A stretch of DNA of 64,000 nt from Acidobacterium capsulatum ATCC 51196 (GTDB lineage: Bacteria; Acidobacteriota; Terriglobia; Terriglobales; Acidobacteriaceae). Under the pieces are notes generated by a model that saw only the letters and a list, made by a program, of their open reading frames with translations, did no database searches and was not told where the DNA came from. This document shows positions 8,485-18,203 of this stretch, in pieces. Location of the stretch: NCBI RefSeq assembly GCF_000022565.1, contig NC_012483.1, forward strand, positions 186,001 to 250,000. Reading direction: 5' to 3'. The position numbers and the translations under genes are program-made. How positions within the stretch are numbered: the first letter of the stretch is position 1; every line of letters starts with the position of its first letter.

Positions 8485-8964
8485 CTATTTCCAGATGCCG
8501 AGCAACTGCCGTACCAGAATGATCTGCCCGGTGTGGTAGCTGGTGTGATCGGCTGCGAGCAGCACTTCGCGCAGCAACGTCTGGCCATCGCCCCAGGGAA
8601 TCTTGGAGTAGAGGTTGGAGCGGGGATCGCTCATCAGCTTCTCGAACTCTTCCATGTCCTGCTGAATGGCGGTGACGGTCCGGTGCCAGTCTTCGGGGTG
8701 CTGGGGCGCGGGATTTTTGGGCCAGTAATCGGCAGGCCATTCGGGCTCGGTGTATTCGGGGTTGGTGCAGAAATTGATGAGGTCATGCAGCGTGAAGCGG
8801 ATATGCTCCAGCAACTCCCATGCGCTGTGCGGCAGACCGTGCGGGCGGGTGCCGTAGTGCTCGGCAGGGAAGTCTTCGACAGCCGCGTTCAAGTCGGCAT
8901 GCGCGCCCTGTCCGCGCAAAAAGGGAATCAGGGTGTCACGTAGCAAGTGATCATGGGTTGGCAT
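8485..8964 (-). CDS. DinB-family protein (putative metal-dependent enzyme)
   Basis: This 159-residue four-helix-bundle protein belongs to the DinB/YfiT group, whose members carry a three-His metal site and often act as thiol-dependent transferases; most are uncharacterised. Visible ligand candidates are the His in WELLEHIRFTLHD and the pair in LAADHTSYHTGQIILVRQLL, the typical C-terminal DHxxYHxGQI motif. ATG 8964 is chosen because AGGAG precedes it; the frame runs 12 codons further upstream. The DNA-damage link in the family name comes from Bacillus and is not evidence of such a role here. Confidence 0.85.
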   Translation of the reverse strand: MPTHDHLLRDTLIPFLRGQGAHADLNAAVEDFPAEHYGTRPHGLPHSAWELLEHIRFTLHDLINFCTNPEYTEPEWPADYWPKNPAPQHPEDWHRTVTAIQQDMEEFEKLMSDPRSNLYSKIPWGDGQTLLREVLLAADHTSYHTGQIILVRQLLGIWK

Positions 8965-9021
8965 CTCAGAATCGCTCCTGTTATTTGGATGCAGAAGCAA
9001 TCATGGCCGATCACAAGAAGT

Positions 9022-9066
9022 AAGGCCCCACGGCTGCGCGGGTATATCGCGCGTGTCCGTGAGGCC
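9022..9066 (-). terminator. Possible terminator after murA
   Basis: Bases 9024-9033 pair with 9057-9066 (10 base pairs, one G-U), with a second inner GC-rich stem in the loop. On the minus strand TTAC follows the hairpin. It lies 16 bases past the murA stop. The T-tract is weak. Confidence 0.45.
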
Positions 9067-9081
9067 GCAAGTGGGTTGCTG

Positions 9082-10392
9082 CTACGAGGCGCTGATCTGT
9101 GCTGCCTCGCGCTTGTCATTGAAGACGTTGCCGAGGCGCTTGATCTGCGCGCCGACTCCGCGCAGCTTTTCTTCAATGTGCTCGTAGCCACGATCGATGT
9201 TGTAGACGCGGTCCAGAATGGATTCACCATTAGCGACGAGCGCGGCGAGCACCAGCGAGGCCGAGGCGCGCAGGTCAGAGCACATGACGGCAGCAGCCGA
9301 GAGCGGCGTTTTGCCGCGTACGGAGGCGATGCGGCCAGCGGTCTTGATGTTCGCGCCCATGCGCACGAGTTCCTGCACGTGCATGAAGCGATTCTCGAAG
9401 ATGTTCTCCTTGACGAGCGTGGTGCCTTCGGCCTGCGTGGCGAGCGCCATGTACTGCGCCTGCATGTCAGTGGGAAAGCCGGGATATTCTTCAGTGGAGA
9501 CATCGATCGGCTTCAGATGGCCCTCGCTGCGCACGCGCAGGGAGTCCTTGCCGAGCACATCGATGCGGACGCCCGCTTCTTCGAGCTTGGCGATGACGGC
9601 TCCGAGGTGTGCCGGGTTGCAGTGGCTCACACAGAGGTCGCCGCCGGTGATCGCTCCGGCGATGAGAAAGGTGCCGGCCTCAATGCGGTCGGGATTGATG
9701 CGATGCCGCGCGCCGTGGAGCTTCTCGACGCCCTGAATGCGAATCTCTGAAGTGCCGGCGCCCTCAATCTGCGCGCCCATGGCGGTGAGCAGCGCGGCGA
9801 GATCGGTGACCTCAGGCTCGCGGGCGGCGTTTTCCAGAACGGTTTCGCCCTCGGCCAGCACGGCGGCCATCATCAGGTCTTCGGTGCCGGTGACGGTGAT
9901 CTTATCGAAGTGAATCTGTGCGCCCTTCAGGCGTTCGGCGCGGGCTTCAATGTAGCCGTGCTCATAGACGATGGTGGCGCCCATCTGCTCCAGGCCCTTG
10001 ATGTGCAGATCGATGGGGCGGGCTCCGATGGCGCATCCACCGGGCATGGAGACGCGCGCCAGACCGGTGCGAGCCACGAGCGGGCCCAGCACCAGCGCGC
10101 TCGCGCGCATCGTCTTGACGATCTCGTATTTCGCGGTGGGATCAGAAAGCACGCGGCAACTGATGGTCGTGCGATGCTGCGCGCGGCCATAACCCAGCTC
10201 TACTTCCGCGCCCATCGAGGTGAGCAGCTTGCGCTCGGTCTCAATGTCGCGCACCTGCGGAATGTTTTCGAGAATGACCTCATCTTCAGTGAGGATGGCC
10301 GCCGCCATGCAGGGAAGCGCCGAGTTTTTTGCGCCGCTCACCCGGACCGTGCCGATGAGTGGATTGCCGCCGCGAATTACAAATTTGTCCAT
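9082..10392 (-). CDS. murA: UDP-N-acetylglucosamine 1-carboxyvinyltransferase
   Basis: MurA transfers enolpyruvate from PEP to UDP-GlcNAc, the first committed step of peptidoglycan synthesis, in the cytoplasm. The 436-residue length is standard. The N-terminus [24 protein letters not shown] is diagnostic, and the PEP-binding Cys is present in [16 protein letters not shown]. That Cys is the residue attacked by fosfomycin; where it is Asp, enzymes resist the drug. Later motifs [16 protein letters not shown] and [19 protein letters not shown] are intact. It is last in a minus-strand group after a serine hydrolase and murQ, placing recycling and synthesis of the wall together. A paralogous fold (aroA) lies 5 kb away. 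Confidence 0.97.
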   Translation of the reverse strand: MDKFVIRGGNPLIGTVRVSGAKNSALPCMAAAILTEDEVILENIPQVRDIETERKLLTSMGAEVELGYGRAQHRTTISCRVLSDPTAKYEIVKTMRASALVLGPLVARTGLARVSMPGGCAIGARPIDLHIKGLEQMGATIVYEHGYIEARAERLKGAQIHFDKITVTGTEDLMMAAVLAEGETVLENAAREPEVTDLAALLTAMGAQIEGAGTSEIRIQGVEKLHGARHRINPDRIEAGTFLIAGAITGGDLCVSHCNPAHLGAVIAKLEEAGVRIDVLGKDSLRVRSEGHLKPIDVSTEEYPGFPTDMQAQYMALATQAEGTTLVKENIFENRFMHVQELVRMGANIKTAGRIASVRGKTPLSAAAVMCSDLRASASLVLAALVANGESILDRVYNIDRGYEHIEEKLRGVGAQIKRLGNVFNDKREAAQISAS

Positions 10393-10556
10393 GGGATATT
10401 GATGAGCTTCTCGGAGGAAATGCCGGAAAAACTTCGAGTGGAAGGATTCCGGTTGTTCTTATTGAAATGGAAGAGTGCCGAAGGAGAGAAGTAGTCTTTG
10501 TGGTTCGTATGCACCGGTTCGGCAGTCTCTTGCTGGAAAAGGAATTGCGGGGGCCT

Positions 10557-11528
10557 TTAGGTGCCGGCCCCGAGATCTTCAATGGCGCGGCGCACATTGC
10601 CGTTGGAGTTGGCCAGCCGCCGCACGGCTTCCGGCTTGTCCACGCCGGCTTTGAGCATCACCAGCGCCACCGGCACGCTGCGGCCCGCGGACTTGATGAC
10701 GTTCACGGCCTCGTCGCGGCCAATCTGGCAGGCGCGAATCAGGATGCCGATGCCGCGCTCAATCAGCTTGGAGTTTTGCATGTGTACGTTGACCATCAGG
10801 TTTTCGTACACATAGCCCAGGCGGGTCATGGCTCCGGTGGTGATCATGTTGGTGATCATTTTTTGAGAGGTCGCGGCCTTCATGCGCGTGGAGCCGGAGA
10901 CGACCTCAGGCCCGACCTCCGCAACGATGGCGATGTCTGAAGCCTCTGCCAGCGGGGTGCCCTGATTGCAGGTGATGCAGGCGGTGCGGGCTCCGCGCTC
11001 GCGGGCGTAGGCTACGGCGGCGACGACGTAGGGAGTGCGTCCGCTGGCCGAGAGGCCAATCACCACATCCTTGCGGCTGGGGCGGCGGCGGGCAATGTCG
11101 CGCTTGCCCAGTTCTTCTGAGTCCTCGTTTACTTCCACTGGCGAGGCCAGAGCCTTGGGCCCGCCCGCCATGATGTACTGCACGGTCTGCGGGCTGGTGG
11201 AAAAATACGGAGGACACTCACAGGCATCGAGCGAGGCAATGCGTCCGCTCGAGCCGGCACCGATGTAAATCAGACGGCCGCCATCGCGAATGCTGCGGGC
11301 AACCCAGTCGATGACCTCGGCGATCTCGGGTAGCGCCTTTTTCACCGCTGCCGCGACCTTCTGGTCTTCGTGGTTAATGATCTTTGCGATCTCAAGGGCG
11401 GACTTGGTATCAAAGCCCTGCGAGGCTTCGTTGGGAGTCTCGGTCGTCAGGTCATGAATATCCATGACTGACCGGGTCCCATTCGAGGCCGCTGCAATGT
11501 CCGTGTTGGGAGGCGTTGACGTGACCAT
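10557..11528 (-). CDS. murQ: N-acetylmuramic acid 6-phosphate etherase
   Basis: MurQ cleaves the D-lactyl ether of MurNAc-6-phosphate to give GlcNAc-6-phosphate and lactate in peptidoglycan recycling. The SIS-domain signature is clear: GRLIYIGAGSSGRIASLDACE, with ECPPYF following and VIGLSASGRTPYV later, plus the C-terminal NSKLIERGIGIL segment. ATG 11528 gives a 323-residue protein with a 21-residue extension; ATG 11465 (MDIHDLTTETPN) would give the commonest family N-terminus. The gene lies 164 bases upstream of murA in the same direction. No kinase or PTS gene supplying MurNAc-6-phosphate is seen in the window. Confidence 0.95.
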   Translation of the reverse strand: MVTSTPPNTDIAAASNGTRSVMDIHDLTTETPNEASQGFDTKSALEIAKIINHEDQKVAAAVKKALPEIAEVIDWVARSIRDGGRLIYIGAGSSGRIASLDACECPPYFSTSPQTVQYIMAGGPKALASPVEVNEDSEELGKRDIARRRPSRKDVVIGLSASGRTPYVVAAVAYARERGARTACITCNQGTPLAEASDIAIVAEVGPEVVSGSTRMKAATSQKMITNMITTGAMTRLGYVYENLMVNVHMQNSKLIERGIGILIRACQIGRDEAVNVIKSAGRSVPVALVMLKAGVDKPEAVRRLANSNGNVRRAIEDLGAGT

Positions 11529-11651
11529 TTCTCCGGCTTTAGTGCAAAATCTTCCGCATTAAGTGTAACGCGCAGCGGCTGGCTTGCGAATTCTTTTCGA
11601 AGGGATTCGCGCAGGAAACGATGTCTGCGTTTTGATCTGGTACTGGCGAGG

Positions 11652-12779
11652 CTACAGTGCCTCGACGACGGCATCATGAAAGGCCGGCCGCACCTGCTGA
11701 ATCAACTGGCTGGCGCGATCGGGCCAGGTGCGGTTGGTGAGCAGCACCACGGCGAGATCCCGTTCCGGATCAATCCAGAGCGAGGTGCCCGCATAGCCCA
11801 GGTGCCCGAAGGCGCGCTCTCCGAAATGCTTTCCAGAGGAAGATTCCGGCCGCGAAGGCGTGTCCCAGCCAAGGGCGCGCGTTGTGCCCTCCGGCTCGGT
11901 TTGCCGCGCGGTGAACAGTTGCATGGTTTCATCGCGGAAGAGTGGCTTCGTGTCATCCTGCCGGCGGCCCTTGCGCAGGAAGTTCTGCGCAAAGCGGAGA
12001 ATGTCGGACGCGTTGCCGAAGAGTCCCGCATGACCGGCGAGGCCGCCCATCGCGGCGCAATTCTCATCCTGCACCTCACCCTGAATGGTGCGATGGCGGT
12101 AGCTATTGTCGATTTCGGTGGGAGGAGCGGAGGCCTTCCACGTCTGCGGCGGGCAGAAGCGCAGGCTGTGGAGCGCGAGAGGCGAAAAGATATTCCTCTG
12201 GCAGAAGCGCGCCAGATAATCGCCTGAGAGCACCTCGATGGCTTTGCCGAGCAGGATAAAGCCGATGTCGGAGTACTCCGTACGGGTGCCCGGTGCGGCG
12301 GTCAGCGGCAGCTTCAGCGAGGCCCGCATCATGCCTTCGGGCGTGGGGTGCTGCTCAAAGAGCCGGGCATAGCCGGGAAGGCCGGAGGTGTGCGCCAGGA
12401 GCATGCCGAGCGTGACTTTTTCCTTCCCGCTGCCGGGCGCCATGCCCACGACGAAGCCGGGCAGAATGTCGCCCACGCGCGCCTGGAGCTTGAGGATGCC
12501 GCGCTCATGGAGCAGCATGGCCGCCGACGTGGTGGCGATCACCTTGGTGAGGCTGGCCAGATCGTAGACCGTGGAGGGCGTGACCACGGGCGCGTCCGTC
12601 TCATAGGTGAAACGGCCGACGCCTTCGAGCGCCAGCATCTGCCCGCGGGCATAGACGCCAAACGAAGCGCCTGGAAAAGCGCGATCGGCGATGGCCTGGT
12701 GAAGTACGTCAATGGCCCGCGCAAAGCGGCTTGCGCCTTCGCGAGCAGACTCTGGAGGTGTAACTTTCGGTGGGAACAT
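11652..12779 (-). CDS. Serine hydrolase, class C beta-lactamase/DD-peptidase-like
   Basis: The 375-residue protein has the beta-lactamase (AmpC-like) serine hydrolase fold. The SxxK nucleophile motif is SLTK, in VYDLASLTKVIATTSA. The second motif appears as YSD in RTEYSDIGFILLGKAIE, in place of the usual YxN. A GHLGYAGTS segment stands near the C-terminus where the HxG/KTG motif belongs. No convincing signal peptide is visible, so the location is uncertain. Such proteins often cluster with wall-recycling genes, and murQ follows it by 123 bases in the same direction. That supports a role in trimming wall peptides or related esters rather than drug resistance. ATG 12779 has GAGAGG upstream. Confidence 0.85.
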   Translation of the reverse strand: MFPPKVTPPESAREGASRFARAIDVLHQAIADRAFPGASFGVYARGQMLALEGVGRFTYETDAPVVTPSTVYDLASLTKVIATTSAAMLLHERGILKLQARVGDILPGFVVGMAPGSGKEKVTLGMLLAHTSGLPGYARLFEQHPTPEGMMRASLKLPLTAAPGTRTEYSDIGFILLGKAIEVLSGDYLARFCQRNIFSPLALHSLRFCPPQTWKASAPPTEIDNSYRHRTIQGEVQDENCAAMGGLAGHAGLFGNASDILRFAQNFLRKGRRQDDTKPLFRDETMQLFTARQTEPEGTTRALGWDTPSRPESSSGKHFGERAFGHLGYAGTSLWIDPERDLAVVLLTNRTWPDRASQLIQQVRPAFHDAVVEAL

Positions 12780-13020
12780 GAACCTCTCATCCTAACCCGA
12801 GTCAGTGTTGATCGCTCACCATCTGGTGAAGAAAACCGTCCAACAATTGAATTTCGTAGCACTCGTGAGGCCCGGCTACCGGTCATTTTCAAAGTATTCT
12901 GATGCAAAATAGACCTAGCCTCAAAATAAATTCCACCTGCCAGACAGGCATGCGGATGCATTGCCGGGTTTGAAGCCATGCCGCGCCACGAGAGATCGAG
13001 GCCGCGCGGCCAATCAGAGG

Positions 13021-13596
13021 ATGATGAGCGAAGAGAGCACGCAACAGCCGGAACTGGAAACCGCCCCCGCGCCGCAAAAACAGTCCCGCAGCGAGATGAG
13101 ACAGTGGACGCGCGATCTGCTGGTCTCAGTGCTGGTATCCGTGGTGATCATCACCTGCCTGTATCAGCCCGTGCGCGTGGAAGGCACCAGCATGCAGCCG
13201 GAGCTGCGCAACAGCGACCGGCTCTTCATCAACAAATTTGTCTATCGCTTTGAAGGCATCTCGCGGGGCGACGTCGTGGTGTTTCATTACCCGCTCAATC
13301 CGAAGGAGAGTTTTATCAAGCGCGTGATCGGCCTGCCGGGCGATCATATTCGCATCGATCAGGGCACGGTATATATCAACGGCAAAGCACTCAAGGAGCC
13401 TTACGTACCGCGGCGATACCGCGATCATCGCTCGATGGCGGCCGGGGTGGTGCCGCCCCACGAATATTTTGTGATGGGCGACCATCGCAACATCTCAGAG
13501 GACAGTCGCGACTTCGGACCTGTGCCTCGCAGCGATATCTACGGCAAGGCGTCATTCATCTACTGGCCGGCTGGTCAGATGGGAACCGTTCACTGA
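13021..13596 (+). CDS. lepB: Signal peptidase I
   Basis: LepB removes signal peptides from exported proteins at the outer face of the inner membrane. One membrane helix (LLVSVLVSVVIITCLYQPV) precedes the catalytic Ser in EGTSMQPEL. The general-base Lys is in SFIKRVIGLPGDHI, and the box E motif is YFVMGDHRNISEDSRDFGPV. At about 191 residues it is a compact, Gram-positive-like form. ATG 13021 and ATG 13024 directly follow CAGAGG; the longer frame to 12961 lacks a site. Its 3' end overlaps the convergent diguanylate cyclase gene by 7 bases. It is divergent from the serine-hydrolase/murQ/murA group across a 241-base gap. Confidence 0.95.
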   Translation: MMSEESTQQPELETAPAPQKQSRSEMRQWTRDLLVSVLVSVVIITCLYQPVRVEGTSMQPELRNSDRLFINKFVYRFEGISRGDVVVFHYPLNPKESFIKRVIGLPGDHIRIDQGTVYINGKALKEPYVPRRYRDHRSMAAGVVPPHEYFVMGDHRNISEDSRDFGPVPRSDIYGKASFIYWPAGQMGTVH

Positions 13597-14804
13597 GGCG
13601 TCTTGCTTACGGCAGCCCTGGTTTCGGCTGGATGCGGAGAGGATAGCCTTACGCGCACGCAATTGCGCCCATCGGTCTTGGCGTCATAGAGCGCATTGTC
13701 GGCCCGGGCCAGCAGGGAAGCCATGTCGTCGCGAGGGATCAGCGCGGTCAGGCCGGCGCTGAGGGTGCATCGCAGGGGATGGTTCCGCGCCACGCGCTCC
13801 CGAATGCGATTCAGGATGCCTTCAGCGCTTTCAGTGGAAGTGCTGGGCAGCACCAGCAGAAACTCATCGCCGCCATAACGGCCTACCTGGTCATAGGGGC
13901 GAAGACTCTCTCGAATCAGATTAGCGGCCTGCACGAGGGCGAGGTCTCCGGCAGCGTGCCCCTGCGTGTCATTGAGCCGTTTGAAGTGGTCAATGTCGAG
14001 CAGCGCCAATGACAGCGGTTGGCCATGCCTGCGGCAGCGTTCCATCTCCACTTCCATAATCTGCTCAATGCCGCGGCGGTTGAGTGTGCCGGAGACGAAG
14101 TCGAGCATGGCCTCGGCCTGAAAACCCATCACGAGATGTTCATTCAGGAGCAGGAACAATAAAAGCCCTGCGGAAAGAACGAAGATCAGATCCAGATACA
14201 GCGTGACTGTCTGTGTGGGGTCACTCTGCATGAAGTTTTTTGGCGTTCCCCGCAGCAGGGTTCCCACGGCCTGCAACAGGCTGAGCAATGCATAGCCAAA
14301 CATCAGCACCATCAGCGACAGGCTGTGCCTGCGGCGTGGTTGCAGCAGCACGGTGAGGGCAAAGAGTCCGCGCAGAAGGGCAATCGCCGCCGCCACCACC
14401 ACGATGCGGGCGGCGACGGAGTTTTCTACCCCGGTGAAGTAAGCGAGCAGCAGCAGTGTGGCGCCGGTCGTGGCCCAGCCCATGCGGTTGTGGCGGCGCT
14501 GCCCATAAAACTGTTCGATGCCATCGAGCAGAAGCGTATAGAAGCAGATCACCAGCCCGTCGTTGAGCAGGGTGAGAAAAAATCGGGCCAGCGGGGAGGG
14601 GACATCGATAACGGCCGTGACCGCGATCAATACGGTGCTGAGCGCCGCACTGAAAAATGCAAACGCAAACGCACCGGCTCCCTGCTGACGGTACTGCTGG
14701 CGGCCGGTGCGGCTGAAGGCGACGGCAAAAAGCAGAGACGCGGTAAAGATGGAGACCAGCAGCGTGTAGTTGTCGAGGCTCAGAATCAGTTTGGAGAGAC
14801 TCAT
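13590..14804 (-). CDS. Membrane-anchored diguanylate cyclase (GGDEF)
   Basis: This protein makes cyclic-di-GMP from two GTP. Residues 1-225 form about seven or eight membrane helices with no recognised sensor domain, and residues 235-395 form a GGDEF domain. The active site is GRYGGDEFLLVL. An RxxD inhibitory site (RPYD, five residues before the GGDEF) is present, so product inhibition is likely. Substrate-side motifs LALLDIDHFKRLNDTQGH and ADNALYDAKTDGRN are intact. GGAGAG precedes ATG 14804. It is one of three c-di-GMP proteins within 25 kb. What the membrane part senses cannot be told. Confidence 0.93.
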   Translation of the reverse strand: MSLSKLILSLDNYTLLVSIFTASLLFAVAFSRTGRQQYRQQGAGAFAFAFFSAALSTVLIAVTAVIDVPSPLARFFLTLLNDGLVICFYTLLLDGIEQFYGQRRHNRMGWATTGATLLLLAYFTGVENSVAARIVVVAAAIALLRGLFALTVLLQPRRRHSLSLMVLMFGYALLSLLQAVGTLLRGTPKNFMQSDPTQTVTLYLDLIFVLSAGLLLFLLLNEHLVMGFQAEAMLDFVSGTLNRRGIEQIMEVEMERCRRHGQPLSLALLDIDHFKRLNDTQGHAAGDLALVQAANLIRESLRPYDQVGRYGGDEFLLVLPSTSTESAEGILNRIRERVARNHPLRCTLSAGLTALIPRDDMASLLARADNALYDAKTDGRNCVRVRLSSPHPAETRAAVSKTPQ

Positions 14805-14912
14805 GCCGGTCTCTCCAAACTGGCCCTGGGATCTTTGCCCGTGATCTTTCGTGCTTCTTTGGCCATGTTGTGCGCCCTATTCTTCCCGGGGGCCGGTACA
14901 ACAATCGGGAGC

Positions 14913-16214
14913 CTATCGTTGCGCGACGCCGTCGAGCAGGTCAAAGAATTCGGGGAAAGAGATGGCTGCCGATTCCGCGCCGCGAATCAGCGTTTCACCC
15001 TCTGCCCGCAAAGCTGCCACGGAGAAGGCCATCGCGATGCGGTGGTCGCCACCGGCGTCGATCTCGGCGCCATGCAGTTGCTGGCCGCCGGGCACATCGA
15101 GTCCGTCTTCAAACTCTTCCACCTCGGCGCCCATGGCGCGCAGGTTTTGCGCTACGAGGGCGATGCGGTCCGATTCCTTGACGCGCAGCTCCCTGGCGTC
15201 GCGAATGCGAATGCCATTCTGCGTGTACGGGGCAATTGCGGCCAGCACCGGCAGCTCATCGATGAGCTGCGCGGCGAGTCCGCCGGAGACGGTGGTGCCG
15301 GTCAGGCCGTTCGCGGGAGCGTTGATCTGCACGGTACCGATCAGTTCCGATGCTTTGTCTTCAAGATTGATGACGCCAATGTGCGCGCCGAGCGCGGTGA
15401 GCACATCGAGCAGCGAGGCTCGCGTCGGATTCAAGCCGAGGTCATCAAAGATCAGATTTGAGCCGGGAAAGAGCGCCGCCGCGCAGAGGAAGAATGCCGC
15501 GGACGACATATCGCCGGGCACCTTGGCCTCAATGGCCGTGAGCTTCTGGCCGCCGGTGATGGAAACCGAATCCACGGTGCGCGTCAGCTCCGCGCCAAAG
15601 GCACGCAGCGCCAGCTCGCTGTGGTCGCGCGTGCGCACGGCCTCGCGCACGGTGGTGACGCCCTCGGCCTGCAGGCCCGCAAACAGCACGGCAGACTTTA
15701 CCTGCGCGCTCGGTACGGGCGTGGTGTAGTCCATGGCGTGGAGCTTACGGCCGCGAATGGTCATCGGCGCATGGCCGTCGGTGAGGTCAATCTCCGCGCC
15801 CATCTGCTGCAGCGGCTTGCGCACGCGCTCCATGGGGCGGCGGGTGAGCGATTCATCGCCGATCAGCGTGAACTCGCCGCTCTGCGCAGCCAGAAATCCG
15901 GCAAGCATGCGCATGGTCGAGCCGGAGTTGCCGCAATCGAGCGCCCCGGCAGGCGCGTGGAATGTGCCGCCGACGCCGGTGACCTCCACATTGCCTTTGC
16001 CGTCGTTGACGACGGTTGCGCCCAGCGCCTCGACGCAGGCCAGGCTGCTCGACGGGTCAGCGCCGGTTGAGAAATTGCTGAAGCGGCTGGTGCCCTCGGC
16101 GAGTCCGCCGAGCAGGGCATAGCGGTGAGAGATGCTTTTGTCGCCGGGCAGACGCAGGCTGCCGTCAATGTTGCGGGCGGGCGAAATAACGCGTTCCGTC
16201 AGAGTCTGATGCAA
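14913..16214 (-). CDS. aroA: 3-phosphoshikimate 1-carboxyvinyltransferase (EPSP synthase)
   Basis: AroA joins PEP and shikimate-3-phosphate in the shikimate pathway to chorismate and aromatic amino acids. LPGDKSISHRYALLGGLAEG near the N-terminus and the C-terminal RELRVKESDRIAL are diagnostic. The helix that contacts the inhibitor glyphosate reads CGNSGSTMRML: the Gly matching Gly96 of the E. coli enzyme is kept, but Met stands where Pro101 is in E. coli, as in enzymes nearer the Bacillus type. The frame is open to GTG 16262, which has no ribosome binding site; TTG 16214, preceded by AGGAG, is the better start and gives about 433 residues. Confidence 0.95.
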   Translation of the reverse strand: MHQTLTERVISPARNIDGSLRLPGDKSISHRYALLGGLAEGTSRFSNFSTGADPSSSLACVEALGATVVNDGKGNVEVTGVGGTFHAPAGALDCGNSGSTMRMLAGFLAAQSGEFTLIGDESLTRRPMERVRKPLQQMGAEIDLTDGHAPMTIRGRKLHAMDYTTPVPSAQVKSAVLFAGLQAEGVTTVREAVRTRDHSELALRAFGAELTRTVDSVSITGGQKLTAIEAKVPGDMSSAAFFLCAAALFPGSNLIFDDLGLNPTRASLLDVLTALGAHIGVINLEDKASELIGTVQINAPANGLTGTTVSGGLAAQLIDELPVLAAIAPYTQNGIRIRDARELRVKESDRIALVAQNLRAMGAEVEEFEDGLDVPGGQQLHGAEIDAGGDHRIAMAFSVAALRAEGETLIRGAESAAISFPEFFDLLDGVAQR

Positions 16215-16300
16215 GGCTGTCTTGGCTCCTGCCCATAGATTAAAGCAGGCGGCCCCAGCCACCTATGCAGAATGTGAGACGAGGCAGCATTTCGCCGCCG

Positions 16301-18121
16301 TCAGATCACCCGCAGAACGATCAGCGTCTCGTCGTCAAAGCGGTCGTGCTCGCCCTGAAACTCCTGCACTTCAGCAAAAATGGCATCGGCCATCTGCTGG
16401 GCCGGCTTGCCGGCGTGACGCCGGATGCAGTCGAGCAGCCGTTCGGTGCTGAACATCTCCCCGGCTTCATTTTCCGCATCGGTAATGCCGTCGCTGAAAA
16501 AGAGCAGCGAATCGCCGGGCCGCGTGGAGAGGCTGATCTCCTCATAGCTGGCGTTGGGGAAGAGCCCGAGCGGGAAGCCCTCGACCTGCACCAGTTCGGC
16601 CTCGCCGTCATGGCAGAAGACCGGCTGCACGGCTCCGGCATTGGCGATCTGCAGCGTCATGTTTTCGTCGTTCCAGACGGAGAAAAGCATGGTGACGTAT
16701 TGCGAGTCGAGACGGCGCTCATGCAGTGTGTTGTTCAACGCATGCAGCATGGCCGCCGGCGAGAGCTTTTGCCCGGCCAGTGAGCGCATGATGCCGCTCA
16801 CCAGCGCGCCGTAAAGCGCGGCGGGCGCGGCCTTGCCGCTCACGTCGCCCACGGCGAGCGCGCTGTGGGAGTCGTCATAGCGCAGGTAATCGTAGAGGTC
16901 GCCGCCGATGGTGCGGGCCGGCTGAAAGCGCACGGCAAACTCGGTGTGTTTGTGGCCGGGATGCACCTTGGGCAGCAGGCGAAGCTGTACCTCGCGCGCC
17001 ATTTCCATGTCGCGCTCCAGTCGCTGCTCCTGCTGGGCGACGCGCTGGTAGAGCTGGGCGTTCTCAATGGAAATGGCAATCTGCGCGGCGAGAGTAGTCA
17101 GTGCGCGTTCGTGCTCCTCAGTGAAGTAGTGCGCGCGGGTGTGCTCGATGTCGAGCACGCCGACCACTTTGCTCTTGTAGATGAGCGGCACCACCATCTC
17201 CGAGCGAGTTTCCTCGTTGATCTTGTAGTAGCGCGGGTCGCGGCGCACATCGGGCACATGGATGGGCCGGCGTTCGGCAATCGCCGCGCCGACCAGTCCG
17301 CGCTGCACGGGCAGCTTCTCTTCGGGATAGAATCGCTCCCCGAAGCGCAGGGCAAAGCGGTTCTCGAGCATGTGCTCATCCGCATCGACAATCCAGATGG
17401 AGAACATCTGGTAGTCGATGATACGGCGCAGCAACTGGCTGATCCGCTCCAGGAGCGCGTCCACGTCGAGAATCGAGGTGAACTCGCGGCTGATCTCGTT
17501 CAGCACTTCGAGGGTCTGCGCCTGGCGCGAGACGCGCGTGTAGAGCCGCGCATTCTCAATGGCCTGCGCAATGCGGGAGGCGGTGAGCGTGAGCAGCCGC
17601 AGATGCTCGGGCTGGAAGTAGTCCAGTTGCTCGGACTGAATATCGATGACGCCGATGACGCGGTTCTTGATGATGAGCGGAACGGCCAGCTCAGAGCGCA
17701 CGTCAGGGTTGGCGTTGATGTAGTTCTCCACCTGGCTGACGTCATTGATGAGCATGGGCTGGCGGGTGAGCGCCACCTGCCCGACCACGCCTTGCCCCAC
17801 CCGGATGCGCATGCGCTCAACCTCAGGCGTGTGGCCGATCTGAAAGCGCATCCGCATGTCATTGGTGCGGTCATTGATAAGCAGAATGGCAAAGATGCGG
17901 TAGTCGATCACCGCGCGCACGAGCGATGCGGTGCGTTGCAGCAGGGTCTGCAGGTCAAGCGTCGTGTTCAGGGTATCGGCGAGCCGCAGCAGAAACTCAG
18001 TCTGCGTGGGCTCCACGCGAATCTCCCGCGCCTCTTTTTCAGCGGAGGGGCCGACGGGGCGGTAATCGCCCTCGAAGGCTTCTCCGGTGTGAGGTGGGGA
18101 TGTCGGACGCGGCTCGGACAC
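16301..18121 (-). CDS. GAF-GAF-PP2C phosphatase, RsbU/SpoIIE type
   Basis: This 606-residue cytoplasmic signalling protein has two GAF domains (about 55-195 and 215-365), a short helix with the RDMEMAREVQLRLLPK motif, and a SpoIIE-type PP2C phosphatase domain (about 400-605). Metal-binding Asp residues are visible in TIGGDLYDYL, AVGDVSGKAAPA, FFSDGITDAENE and FDDETLIV. Such proteins dephosphorylate anti-sigma-factor antagonists in partner-switching systems. No antagonist or anti-sigma kinase gene lies alongside, so its partner is encoded elsewhere or differs. Start GTG 18121 is preceded by AGGAGAA. The GAF domains probably sense small ligands or redox state; which is unknown. Confidence 0.92.
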   Translation of the reverse strand: MSEPRPTSPPHTGEAFEGDYRPVGPSAEKEAREIRVEPTQTEFLLRLADTLNTTLDLQTLLQRTASLVRAVIDYRIFAILLINDRTNDMRMRFQIGHTPEVERMRIRVGQGVVGQVALTRQPMLINDVSQVENYINANPDVRSELAVPLIIKNRVIGVIDIQSEQLDYFQPEHLRLLTLTASRIAQAIENARLYTRVSRQAQTLEVLNEISREFTSILDVDALLERISQLLRRIIDYQMFSIWIVDADEHMLENRFALRFGERFYPEEKLPVQRGLVGAAIAERRPIHVPDVRRDPRYYKINEETRSEMVVPLIYKSKVVGVLDIEHTRAHYFTEEHERALTTLAAQIAISIENAQLYQRVAQQEQRLERDMEMAREVQLRLLPKVHPGHKHTEFAVRFQPARTIGGDLYDYLRYDDSHSALAVGDVSGKAAPAALYGALVSGIMRSLAGQKLSPAAMLHALNNTLHERRLDSQYVTMLFSVWNDENMTLQIANAGAVQPVFCHDGEAELVQVEGFPLGLFPNASYEEISLSTRPGDSLLFFSDGITDAENEAGEMFSTERLLDCIRRHAGKPAQQMADAIFAEVQEFQGEHDRFDDETLIVLRVI

Positions 18122-18203
18122 AATTCTCCTGTTGACTTGCCATCATAGCGCTCTGAAGCGGCTCTGCGGAGTCCCTTGGGATGCATCTCCCGGCAAAGGT
18201 ACT

